A stretch of 64,000 bases of DNA, from assembly GCA_034770075.1 (NCBI GenBank), contig CM068386.1:85781265-85845264 (forward strand). The letters run 5' to 3'. Position 1 is the first letter of the stretch; every line of letters begins with the position of its first letter. A model generated the notes under the pieces. It worked only from the letters and a program-made list of their open reading frames with translations. It ran no database searches and was not told the DNA's origin. Below, piece by piece: positions 54,987-64,000 of the stretch. The translations under genes and the position numbers were made by a program. The stretch is from Aralia elata (Eukaryota; Streptophyta; Magnoliopsida; Apiales; Araliaceae).

Positions 54987-56330
54987 ATGGCTGATCTCCC
55001 ACCTACTAATCCCGGTTCCATATCTCGTGAGGAATTTGATGATTTTAAGAAACAGATGTTGGAAATGGCCATAATGCTGAAGGAACAATTGCTACCTAGA
55101 CAGGATCCACCCAAAGAGGATCCACCCCAACCTAAGGGCGAGCCAGTCGTCCCAAAGGCCATTCCTATGCCTAACAGGATAGTGATTACTATCCCAGAGG
55201 AAGGAGACACTGATAACCTTCGAAAGAAAATGAAGCAAATGGAGGAGACCATCCAATCCATGAAAGGCATAGGCTCCCTAGGCAGGGTTAATTATTCAGA
55301 TCTATGTGTCTTCCCCGGAGCCAGATACCCAGAGAAATTTAAAATTCCCGAATTTGAGAAATACAATGGGAAGGGGGATCCTTATACACATCTGAAGATA
55401 TACATCGGGGAGCTTGGATCTTATGCCGAAGACGAAAGTCTAAGAATGCAATTATTCCAAAAGAGCCTAACGGGGGATGCAAGAATCTGGTATGCCCGCC
55501 TTGACAATACTCAAATCCACAACTGGGAGGAATTGGCCCATACTTTCTTAACACAATACAGCTTCCAAGCACAGATGGCCCCTGACAGGTATCAAATGAC
55601 AAAGGTCAAGAAACAACCGAAAGAATCTTTCAGGGACTATGCACAGCGGTGGAGGGGTATGGCTGCCCAAGTGAATCCCCCAATGAGCGAGACAGAGATG
55701 GTAATGACCTTTGTGGATATCTAGGAGGCACCCTATTATGAGCGAGTGATATCGGGGATTGGACGACCTTTTGCCGAGATGATAAAACACGGGGAAATGG
55801 TGGATATGGGGTTGAAGTCTGGCAAGATTCGGGATTTCACGGCCTTGGAAACGGCTGCGGAATAAATCCGAAGCGGAAACTATGGCAGCACTTCCCGTAG
55901 GGTCCAAAACAAAAAGGAAGAAGATGTTTCCCTTATCCTGCAGGGATCATCTAGAAAGGTAAAAAACAATCCTCCAGTACAGGTGCAGAGAGTGGGGCCG
56001 TCCCGACAGCCTAACTTCACTAATCAGAGGGCGGATGGGCGAAGAAGATTCGAGACCTCGAAAAATCGAGTATTCACCCCACTCGGGGATCCTCTTGAGC
56101 AGGTGTTGGTCGTATTGATAGCCCAGAGGAAAATAGTCGATTTGGCACCCCCAAGTGACCCGAATGGAAGAAGATTTGACCCAAACAAGCGATGCGCCTA
56201 TCACTCAGGTTCCCCTGGTCATGATACGCGGGAATGTTGGACGCTGAAGCACAAAATTCAGGACTTGATTGATAGTGGGGAAATCGTGGTCGAACAGCCA
56301 GGGTCACCAAATGTTGAATCATCTACCTAA
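54987..56330 (+). pseudogene. Gag of element G (Tat/Ogre type)
   Basis: It starts MADLPPTNPGSISREEFDDF. A coiled region (DNLRKKMKQMEETIQSMKG) is followed by the capsid domain: YPEKFKIPEFEKYNGKGDPY, YAEDESLRMQLFQKSLTGDA, NWEELAHTFLTQYSFQAQMA, MTKVKKQPKESFRDYAQRWR. The final knuckle-like region reads RCAYHSGSPGHDTRECWTLK. Stops are at 55722-55724 and 55863-55865, and a later stop at 56328. The homologous reading continues in the same frame past the first two. The protein would form particles for element RNA. With no pol it would depend on a partner element. Confidence 0.9.
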
Positions 56331-57380
56331 GCATGATGGGGAAGGGGGTAAATCCAGAAGTATGGCAGTGAATTCCGACCAGTAGAAGATCAATGGGTTT
56401 TAAAATTCTGAGTTTTATTTCAAATCCATGCACGCTCATGTCATTTTGTCATGTTATCCAAAAGGAAGATCATGTGCTGAAATGTGTTATATATATGACA
56501 AGCATTTTTCGTTTTATGGCAGTACCCCGATTTGAGGCATTCTAGCCCGACAAGCAATATGGCCAAATTTGAAGGAGGATCACGATTTTGGTATAAAGCT
56601 AGATTTCGATCTGACGGCGATTGAGCAAAACGAGACAGATATCGACAAGACGCCTAACGAGATCGAGGGATGGGTCGAAGATAAACCCAAACCCGACTTA
56701 GACCAAACCATCGCCATCAAACATCAGAACCCCCAAACGATCACGAAGAACCCGGAGTAGGGGCAAAAAAAAAAAAAAAAGCAACTTAACACTGGATCAA
56801 AAATCCCCCAAACCTTTCAACAGGTCAAAGGACCGGATCTTTTGTCAGCCCAGTGAGATGCCGATGCAACCAGTACGAGGGAGATCACAAGAAAAACAAC
56901 TTAACGCTGGGGCATTTGTCAACTACCCAGGAAGTGATGGCGTGCAAATTGGCACCCATGCAACAATCTCGTCAACATGCACCATCATCATCAAATGCTA
57001 CGATCATCTGGAATTTGTCAAGCATAGTTTTCCCGAGATACGGTGACCCGCGTGAAAGGGGATTTTATTTGACTTGATAGGAATCGGATTAATTCTGACA
57101 AGCATCCGTGGAGCACGATTGTGAGTATGATTAGACGAAGAAGGCTGTTCAACCTCTTGATTGGGTACAAAGCCTTAATTCAAAGCAACATTTGCGACAG
57201 AATCGACCTCATATGCCAGTCTTCACTTTGCATTGCACAAACTTTCAGTTGTGGGGTATAAAACCATGATGACGTTGATGGCAATTAACACGTAGTCAGA
57301 CAGTCAATAATTATCAAGCTAATATCAAGAAGTCAGACGGTAAATGATTATCAAGCTAATGTCTCGAATCATGGCCTGGG
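56331..57380 (+). other. Post-gag region of element G
   Basis: Mostly non-coding. A short acidic frame (56551-56760: FDLTAIEQNETDIDKTPNEI ...) precedes an A-run at 56767-56780. I do not recognise it. The phrase 'agtcagac-gt-aa-tgattatcaagctaat' is doubled at 57296-57360. No protease or RT motif is present. Confidence 0.5.
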
Positions 57381-57850
57381 TTATTCGAGTAATTAAGCCC
57401 GAGGGGTGTCTCTACACCTGGTGCCCTAAAGCCATCTGGTTTGGGAGTCGCTGGCCCAACACTCATTACATGGGTAACTCAGAGTCTAAGAAAATGAGCA
57501 TTACAGTAGAGGAGGCCCGAGCAGATTCGAATCGTGGTATGAGCTACTCGAGTAATTAAGCCTAAAGGGTGTCTCTGCATCTGGTGCCCTAAAGCCGTCT
57601 GGCTTGGGAGTCACCGGCCTAACACTCGTTACATGGGTAACTCAAGCCTAAGAAAACGAATCTTGCACAAGGTCAAGCAAAGAATAAATGGTGCAGACCA
57701 CCAGCTTGTCTCGAACAGTGGCCTTTGTTACTCGAGTAATTAAACCCGAAGGGGTGTCTGTCTACCTAATGCCCCAAAACCGGCTGGTTTGGGAGTCATT
57801 GGTCCAAAACTCGTTAAATGGGTAACTTTGAATAGCCTAAGAAAACGAGA
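57381..57850 (+). ncRNA. Three tandem copies of a hairpin-rich conserved segment
   Basis: Copies lie at about 57381-57496, 57543-57660 and 57727-57850. Each carries TTAYTCGAGTAATTAA, then GGTGTCTCTACACC (hairpin; weaker in copies 2 and 3), GCCCTAAAGCC, CTGGTTTGGGAGTC, then GTTACATGGGTAAC-type hairpin and CTAAGAAAA. A single copy sits in Athila F at 44584-44700. All frames have stops. An RNA or packaging role is inference. Confidence 0.4.
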
Positions 57851-59052
57851 CAAGTGAAATGGGCTAATAAGGAGAAAAGATAATACGAAAAACTCTCAGC
57901 CTTAAACAAGAAGTCATGGAAGAGAAACCTCTACTGAATGCTGCAACGCACAGTACATTTGTCATATGACGTCAATCCTGCTAAGAACGTTGTTGAGAAT
58001 GGAGACAGGATACCTTTGACGAGGGAAGGTAGTTCTTTTGAATTCGACCTTACTCACGTACAATGACCATGAATGCTTGAAGCTGTTCTTACGATTTCAT
58101 AACTCGTCAAGTAGAAAATCTTCAACTCACGAGGGATTGAAAATAACTTCCAATCTGGTACATTTACGGTTCACAACTCGCTAGATTGTGCGATCAACAG
58201 ATATTCAATTTCATGTGCTTTAACTGCATTTACTCTTTTGTCGAGATTATAATATCTTTGTGTTGAACTAACACCAACGGCCCGAGCCTTCAAGTTTTGG
58301 CATTTGTTAGTTGTCTGATATGCAGGATCTTGCAGAGCTGTGGGTAACTCAGCACGGTCAACATCGCGAGTTTTCGATAGAAATTCTTGGTAACAACACG
58401 CGCCAAGGCAGGGGCAATTAAAAACCGTGAAATGGAAGGAAGCTGAGGCCGCATAGAACTCCTCGTCATTGGGCCTTTCCCCAATCCTGACTATCCCTGC
58501 CTCGACATCCAAATGATCCACGTGCATGAGCATATAAAAGGATGATATAATGCGGGACAACAGCATATCGGCCAGCAGAAATGATCAAAAGGCCGAGGAG
58601 CCCAACATAGCTGTCGATCATAACAAAGAGCGAAACAGACTGCCTCAACTCGATGAAATGAAGACGACCAAGAACAGGCAGAATACCACACCAATGTTGA
58701 AGTCTAGAAACAATACTTCACGACGAGGCGTGATACAATCAAATGTTGGCAAGCAACGACGACTGTCGAATCGTATCATTTGACTGAACAGGGGTCATTT
58801 CTATCCAAACATATGTTGTGCACATACATCTGTCCGTAACATATCTGCCGGATCGTGCATAACATCTTTTGCATGCATACATGTACGATCAAAATGAAAA
58901 TCTTCAGGGGAAAGTACAAGCACGTCGCTTTCAACCTCCCAAATGATCAGATCGTGATGGCTTTTACGGCATGGTACGTGGACGATGTTGGTGGGAGATC
59001 CAGGACAGAAGCCGATCACACATCCCACTTCAAGAAATCACTTAAATCAAAT
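57851..59052 (+). other. Non-coding 3' region of element G before the minisatellite
   Basis: No supported gene. Minus-strand frames of 60-131 codons at 58171-58694 overlap each other in several frames and have no recognisable motif. Confidence 0.5.
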
Positions 59053-60845
59053 CAACGATCCTTGGGAAGGGCTGGTATCCAAAAAATCATCAATCCCTGG
59101 GAAGGGCTGGTATCCAAAAATCAACAATCCCTGGAAGGGCTGGTATCCAAACAATCAACGATCCCTGGGAAGGGCTGGTATCCAAACAATCAACGATCCC
59201 TGGGAAGGGCTGGTATCCAAACAATCAACCATCCCTGGGAAGGGCTGGTATCCAAAAAATCAACAATCCCTGGGAAGGGCTGGTATCCAAAAAATCAACA
59301 ATCCCTGGGAAGGGCTGGTATCCAAACAATCAACGATCCCTGGGAAGGGCTGGTATCCAAACAATTAACGATCCCTGGGAAGGGCTGGTATCCAAACAAT
59401 CAACGACCCCTAGGAAGGGCTGGTATCCACACAATCAACGACCCCTGGGAAGGGCTGGTATCCAACCAAACAACTAACACCCTGGGAAGGGCTGAGATCC
59501 AAACAACTAACATCCCTGGGAAGGGCTGGTATCCAAACAATCAACGATCCCTGGGAAGGGCTGGTATCCAAATAATCAACGACCCCTGGGAAGGGCTAGT
59601 ATCCACACAATCAACGACCCCTGGGAAGGGCTGGTATCCAAACAATCAACGACCCCTGGGAAGGGCTGGTATCCACACAATCAACGACCCCTGGGAAGGG
59701 CTGGTATCTAACCAAACAACTAACACACTAGGAAGGGCTGAGATCCAAACAACTAACACCCTGGGAAGGGCTAAGATCCAAACAACTAACATCCCTAGGA
59801 AGGGCTGGTATCCAAATAATCAACGATCCCTAGGAAGGGCTGGTATCCAAATAATCAACGACCCTTGGGAAGGGCTGGTATCCACACAATCAATAAACCC
59901 TGGGAAGGGCTGGTATCCAAACAATCAAAGACCCTGGGAAGGGTTGAGATCCAAATAACTAACACCCTGGGAAGGGCTGGTATCCAACCAATCAACTAAT
60001 ACCCTGGGAAGGGCTGGTATCCAACCAATCAACTAACACCCTGGGAAGGGCTGAGATCCAAACAACTAACACCCTGGGAAGGGCTGGTATCCAACCAATC
60101 AACTAACACCCTGGGAAGGGCTGGTATCCAACCAATCAACTAACACCCTGGGAAGGGCTGAGATCCAAACAACTAACACCTTAGGAAGGGCTGAGATCCA
60201 AACAACTAACACCCTGGGAAAGGCTGAGATCCAAACAACTAACATCCCTGGGAAGGGCTGGTATCCAAACAATCAACGATCCCTGGGAAGGGCTGGTATC
60301 CAAACAATCAACGACCCCTGGGAAGGGCTGGTATCCACACAATCAACGACCCCTGGGAAGGGCTGGTATCCAAACAATCAAAGACCCTGGGAAGGGCTGA
60401 GATCCAAACAACTAACACCCTGGGAAGGGCTGAGATCCAAACAACTAACATCCCTAGGAAGGGCTGGTATCCAAACAATCAACGATCCCTGGGAAGGGCT
60501 GGTATCCAAACAATCAACGACCCCTGGGAAGGGCTGGTATCCACACAATCAACGACCCCTGGGAAGGGCTGGTATCCAAACAATCAAAGACCATGGGAAG
60601 GGCTGGTATCCAAACAATCAACGACCCCTGGGAAGGGCTGAGATCCAAACAATCAACAAACCCTGGGAAGGGCTGAGATCCAAACAATCAACGACCCTTG
60701 GGAAGGGCTGAGATCCAAACAAAGTGGTGAGTGAACCTGGGAAGGCATCCAAGCAAACCACAACAAGGTGGTGACCAACCCCTGGGAAGGGCCAATATCC
60801 AAAAAGTGAGCGATCCCTGGGAAGGGCTGAGATCCAAGCAAACCC
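59053..60845 (+). repeat. 35-bp minisatellite, about 50 copies
   Basis: The basic unit is CCCTGGGAAGGGCTGGTAT plus CCAAACAATCAACGAT; successive units at 59161 and 59196 are 35 bp apart. A second type has GGCTGAGATCCAAACAACTAACA, and 36-37-bp forms with CCAACCAATCAACTAACAC also occur. The two types are interspersed in blocks, suggesting higher-order duplication. Because 35 is not a multiple of 3 and the unit has no stop in any forward phase, long frames appear in more than one frame (58855-59958, 367 codons). They are not evidence of a gene. Confidence 0.95.
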
Positions 60846-61111
60846 CGACAAATGATGACATCTGTAGAACAGTATCAAGAGACTGTACAGGGGTCATTTT
60901 TCATCAAATTTGCATTTTAAATGTTGTTTCACATGCATTGAATAGATGATAACTCTGTACGTGATCCATGCAGGTTAGGTGTCAAGGTCCTAGCCTTTCT
61001 GAGTCAAAAGCGATGGCTGCCAAGAACGATGTGCGAGGACGAATTCCAAGGATGCCTTTCAAGCTAGTCAAGAGAATAACTTCCTCTGATGACAATGCGA
61101 TGGAGTAAGGT

Positions 61112-61345
61112 GATTACGAGATGGGTGACCGGATACGAGACCCGGCCTCGACCAGACGAGCGACCGGATATGATACCCGGCACTCACAGGACAATCGACC
61201 GGAGACGAGACCCGGTGATTACGAGACGAGCGACCGGATACGACACCCGGCACTCACAAGACGATCAACCGGATACGAGACCCGGTGATCACGAGACTGA
61301 CGACCGGATACGAGACCCGGCATAAACGAGACGACCGATTGGATG
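61112..61345 (+). repeat. Second tandem array, unit about 38-40 bp
   Basis: About six units of GACCGGATACGAGACCCGG plus a variable tail (gtgattacgagacgagc, cactcacaagacgatc). It is separate in sequence from the 35-bp array. Confidence 0.85.
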
Positions 61346-61462
61346 ACGAAACCCGTCGACTAACAAGGCGGGCGGGGATTGATGCATTGACACCTTTACG
61401 AATGTTTTGCATGTCTTATATCTGGTGTTGCATCATAAGTTGCATGTGCTGCATCATGTATG

Positions 61463-63600
61463 TGTAGACACCCGATTTTTGCATTTCCTATACTAACCCT
61501 GACAGGAGGGCAAAATCGTCAATTGACCCGGCACACGAGAATAAAGGGTGGACATAAAGATGAACCCTCAAAACCACCACGACGGGATGATATTGAAGCC
61601 AACACGACAACAAGCGAATGTCGAGAGTCAGTTACTGATCACTGTGCTTGCCCGGATGACGTGGCACGTTTCCCGACGGGTTCCGGACTGCCGAGCGCAA
61701 ACCCGTCAGCGGAAACCAACGATACGACACGAAAATCGAGACGAGGCACGGAAAACGAGAAAATCAGCACAGTTAGCCGCAGATCAATTCGCGGCCAAGG
61801 ACGAAACTCGATGCAGCACGGGACTCGAAGCGCACGGGACTCGAGCGCGGCTGGGGGGAGAACCAAGGGCCAGCCGCAGATATATCTGCGGCCAGCCGCA
61901 GATAGATCTGCGGCTGCCCTTGGCAGTGCTTTATTAGGCCAGTTCGCATACAGGAAGAAAAAAAAAAGGGGGGAGAAGCATTCAGTAGCAGCAGCAGCTC
62001 GGTAGGAACAAAAAACAGCAGCAAAACAAGAGCAATTAGGAGAGAAAAAGAGTGAAAAAGAGTGAAGAATTGTACCAAATTTGTGAGATTATATTCCATA
62101 TTCTCTACTCTACTCAATACACGAATTCATACATATTGTGGGGATTAATTGCAAGGTGAAAAACCCTTTGTTCTTAGCATTTTGTTATACCATTTTGTTA
62201 ATCTTTTGGTCATCCGAATTAACTTAAATGTAGTTTTTTTATATGTTATTGTGAAGCCATGGGTTAGGGATTATTAGTGAGGGTCTCATCGGAATGAAAT
62301 TCCCCCTAATAGCCCGATGATATCCGTTTGATGCAAATCTTAGCTATTATGGTATGGTATCATTCATAGTGTATTTCGATCGTCATTGTAAGACATCCTA
62401 GAGTGTTAGGCATCCCGTTATTGTTTATTTTCGTTATATCCATTTGGTTGTTCGTGCAATAAGTTCGGATGTGAGCCTAGGAACGCAACCCCGTGGTCAA
62501 ATCCGATGATGGACATTTTTGAATGTATGTAATCGGGTGGATGTATCCGTCATTGTAAATATGTAATCGTCGGGCCTTAAAACGACGCCAAGGCGAGAAT
62601 TGGGTTTAAGGCCCCGTAATATTGAAGTATGTGATTGTGGGCGTTGGGGTTATTTGGATGGCTTACATGCCCATGAATAGCCCCGACGCGTGTTTATGCT
62701 TGATTGGATTTCGGAACGCGAAAAAATGATTTCAAAGATTAAACGAGGAAGGTTTTTCCTTAAAATCAAGCAAACTAGGAGGTTAGCATCACGTAGCTAA
62801 AAAATTGGAGGTGTTAATGAATGTCGGTTTCTATTAAACGAGAAGGCTAAAGAAAGTCGTTTTCAAACGTCACAAAAATGATTTTATAAAAATAAAACAA
62901 CGTTTTATTAAATCTTGGTGCGTAGGGTGAAAGATATCCTAGAAGTTGCCCATCATTTTATGAAAGCAACGTATAGATTTCGATTCCTATTTTTACGAAG
63001 GTTTAAAACTCTTGTTTTGCCAAAACGACACCTAAGGAAAATCTCATAGTTTTTGCCAAATAAAATCAATCCTTTTTCATAAAGCTTTCTCGTTTAAGCC
63101 GATAGACATTCTAAAAAAGAAAAACACAATTTTCCCTAAAAAATCCAAATGATTCTTTTACGCAAACTCACCATAACATTTACATAGGCACACACACACA
63201 CACGCGCACACACACATTTCATGAATTAAAGGATAGGAAAGCATCAAGATTGCGGTAACCGTGCTTCACGGAAGTCGAGGGGTGCCTAACACCTTCCCCT
63301 CACTTAAGCAAGCCCCCGAACTCTATGAATCTCGATTCGCAGACCAATTAATTCGGAGTCACATATGAGCCAGCGATTTATAAAAATGAAAACTCGGATG
63401 AGTTGGTACATCCATTTCAAATATACCAACTGGCGACTCTGGTTAAATTGGCTCATCATAAAAAATAAAAAAAAAAAAACAATCTTTAAAAAACCCCGTC
63501 GACATTAATGCCGACCTTTTCCAAAAAAATCATCTAATGAAAAGGCTAAAATTGGAAAGGGTTACAACCCCCGCGTAAGCGATTCCTCCCGGCGTCGACA
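61463..63600 (+). mobile_element. Solo LTR of a G-related family (2138 bp)
   Basis: It starts TGTAGACACCCGATTTTTG and ends CCCGGCGTCGACA. Perfect target duplication gtatg lies at 61458-61462 and 63601-63605. Palindromes lie at 61776-61795 (variant), 61873-61892 (GCCGCAGAT-AT-ATCTGCGGC) and 61895-61914 (GCCGCAGAT-AG-ATCTGCGGC). There is no internal region. It is younger than G. Confidence 0.95.
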
Positions 63601-63605
63601 GTATG

Positions 63606-63705
63606 TATTGTCATTCTTGTGAACTGTCATTCATGCTTCGGGTGTCTATTTCTTTATCATATTCATTTCATTTAACATTTCATAAACATGATAAAGAGGG
63701 GCAGC
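63606..63705 (+). promoter_or_regulatory. End of G internal region and polypurine tract
   Basis: aaagaggggcagc (63693-63705) lies directly before the 3' LTR start. The upstream sequence continues the one broken at 61462. Confidence 0.85.
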
Positions 63706-64000
63706 TGTAGACACCCAAATTTTGCACTTCGTATACTAACCCTGACAGGAGGGCAAATCTGTCAAATGAACCGGCCTGCGAGAGCAAAAGATGGACAAGT
63801 ATGAACACTCGACGCCACAGCGACGATTTACAACCAAAACCGACGTGACAACAAGGCTGTCCTATTTGAGCATTCCCGAATGATGTGGCACGTCTCCCAG
63901 TAATTCTCGGACTGCAAAATACGAACATGTCGGCAAAAACCGACGTCACGACACGAGAATTGAGGCGTAACACAAAAATCGAGAAAGTCAAGCCAGCCAG
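63706..64000 (+). mobile_element. 3' LTR of element G, first 295 bp
   Basis: TGTAGACACCCAAATTTTGCAC matches the 5' LTR start. About 90% identity by eye over the visible part. It continues beyond the window. Confidence 0.9.

Larger units (their letters stand above)
2071..64000 (-). mobile_element. Element B: oldest Tekay-like chromovirus, host of all other insertions
   Basis: B can be traced through the whole window in pieces: 3' LTR (2071-8619, interrupted), chromodomain remnant (8688-8775), gag (8780-9409 and 25629-25838), leader, then 5' LTR (26110-27138 and 41574-42867). Each split was recognised by sequence continuity across the inserted element. For example, gag runs from 25629 straight into 9409 once C is removed, and the LTR runs from 27138 into 41579 once D is removed. 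Its right end was not reached: F enters the second LTR at 42868 and the rest should lie beyond 64000. Protease, RT, RNase H and nearly all of integrase are missing. The primer site is also lost by a short deletion near 26103-26110. It is therefore an old, internally deleted copy. Confidence 0.75.
52201..64000 (+). mobile_element. Element G: gag-only Tat/Ogre-type retrotransposon
   Basis: 5' LTR 52201-54203, primer site, gag 54987-56330, about 7.3 kb of mostly non-coding sequence with three tandem arrays, a nested solo LTR (61463-63600), polypurine tract and 3' LTR from 63706 to beyond the window. The gag type, primer site and long repetitive 3' region fit the Tat/Ogre lineage. No protease, RT or integrase is found in either strand between gag and the polypurine tract. 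The left target candidate is gtcat (52196-52200). Confidence 0.85.

Noticed and set aside
58855..59958. 367-codon ORF as a repetitive protein gene
   Set aside because: It is produced by a 35-bp minisatellite without stops in several phases. No promoter or domain is seen, and it lies in the 3' region of retrotransposon G.
59053..60845. CRISPR array
   Set aside because: Repeats are contiguous with no unique spacers, and the context is a plant retrotransposon.
63680..63991. 103-codon minus-strand ORF, also present at 52088-52486
   Set aside because: Lies in G-family LTR starts in antisense. Its presence in two LTR copies reflects common descent, not coding.

Overview
This is 64 kb of plant repeat DNA, almost certainly from a eudicot with an LTR-retrotransposon-rich genome. 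The evidence is Tekay/Del chromovirus, Athila and Tat/Ogre-type Ty3/gypsy elements, two CACTA (En/Spm) DNA transposons, and gene scraps matching plant eIF2B-alpha and the plant F-box/armadillo protein ARABIDILLO. I see no intact host gene, rRNA, tRNA or CRISPR array. Every recognisable coding region belongs to a transposon or is a captured, broken gene fragment.

The window reads as one stack of nested insertions, most of them with visible target-site duplications (TSDs). Positions 1-2070 hold older LTR debris. From 2071 to beyond the window runs element B, a minus-strand Tekay-like chromovirus with most of pol deleted. Its left LTR (2071-8619) is split by a solo LTR, A2 (2523-5406). Its gag is split by LTR C (9410-25628). 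C is split by element A (about 11219-24810, minus). A's gag zinc knuckle is split by CACTA-1 (11345-19884, TSD aca), and CACTA-1 is split by CACTA-2 (12212-16269, TSD ctc). CACTA-2 carries a satellite-like array of 167-bp units (13003-14636). Nesting is therefore five deep.

Element B's other LTR (26110-42867) is split by element D (27139-41573, plus, TSD gtcga). D is a full-length 14.4-kb Tekay element with both LTRs, gag, protease, RT, RNase H, integrase and chromodomain, all carrying stops. A Tat-type LTR fragment (34303-36296) interrupts D's RNase H region and is flanked by a 442-bp duplication. B's LTR is then cut at 42868 by F, the 3' half of a minus-strand Athila element. F is cut by E (from 46276, plus-strand Athila). 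E's integrase is cut by G (from 52201, plus-strand Tat-type element). G's long 3' region is cut by a solo LTR (61463-63600, TSD gtatg). G's 3' LTR starts at 63706 and leaves the window.

None of the elements looks able to move by itself. Most stops in the gag-pol genes are the kind produced by C-to-T or G-to-A change, and catalytic Asp codons in D's integrase and E's RNase H now read Asn. The most interesting non-coding structure is shared between families: (i) each LTR family has its own cluster of short, often palindromic motifs; (ii) the Tekay-type LTRs share a CTCACCCTTGC...TGCAG block followed by a Lys-rich micro-ORF; (iii) a hairpin-rich segment is shared by the Athila element F and, as three tandem copies, by the Tat-type element G; (iv) G carries a 35-bp minisatellite of about 50 copies and no pol.
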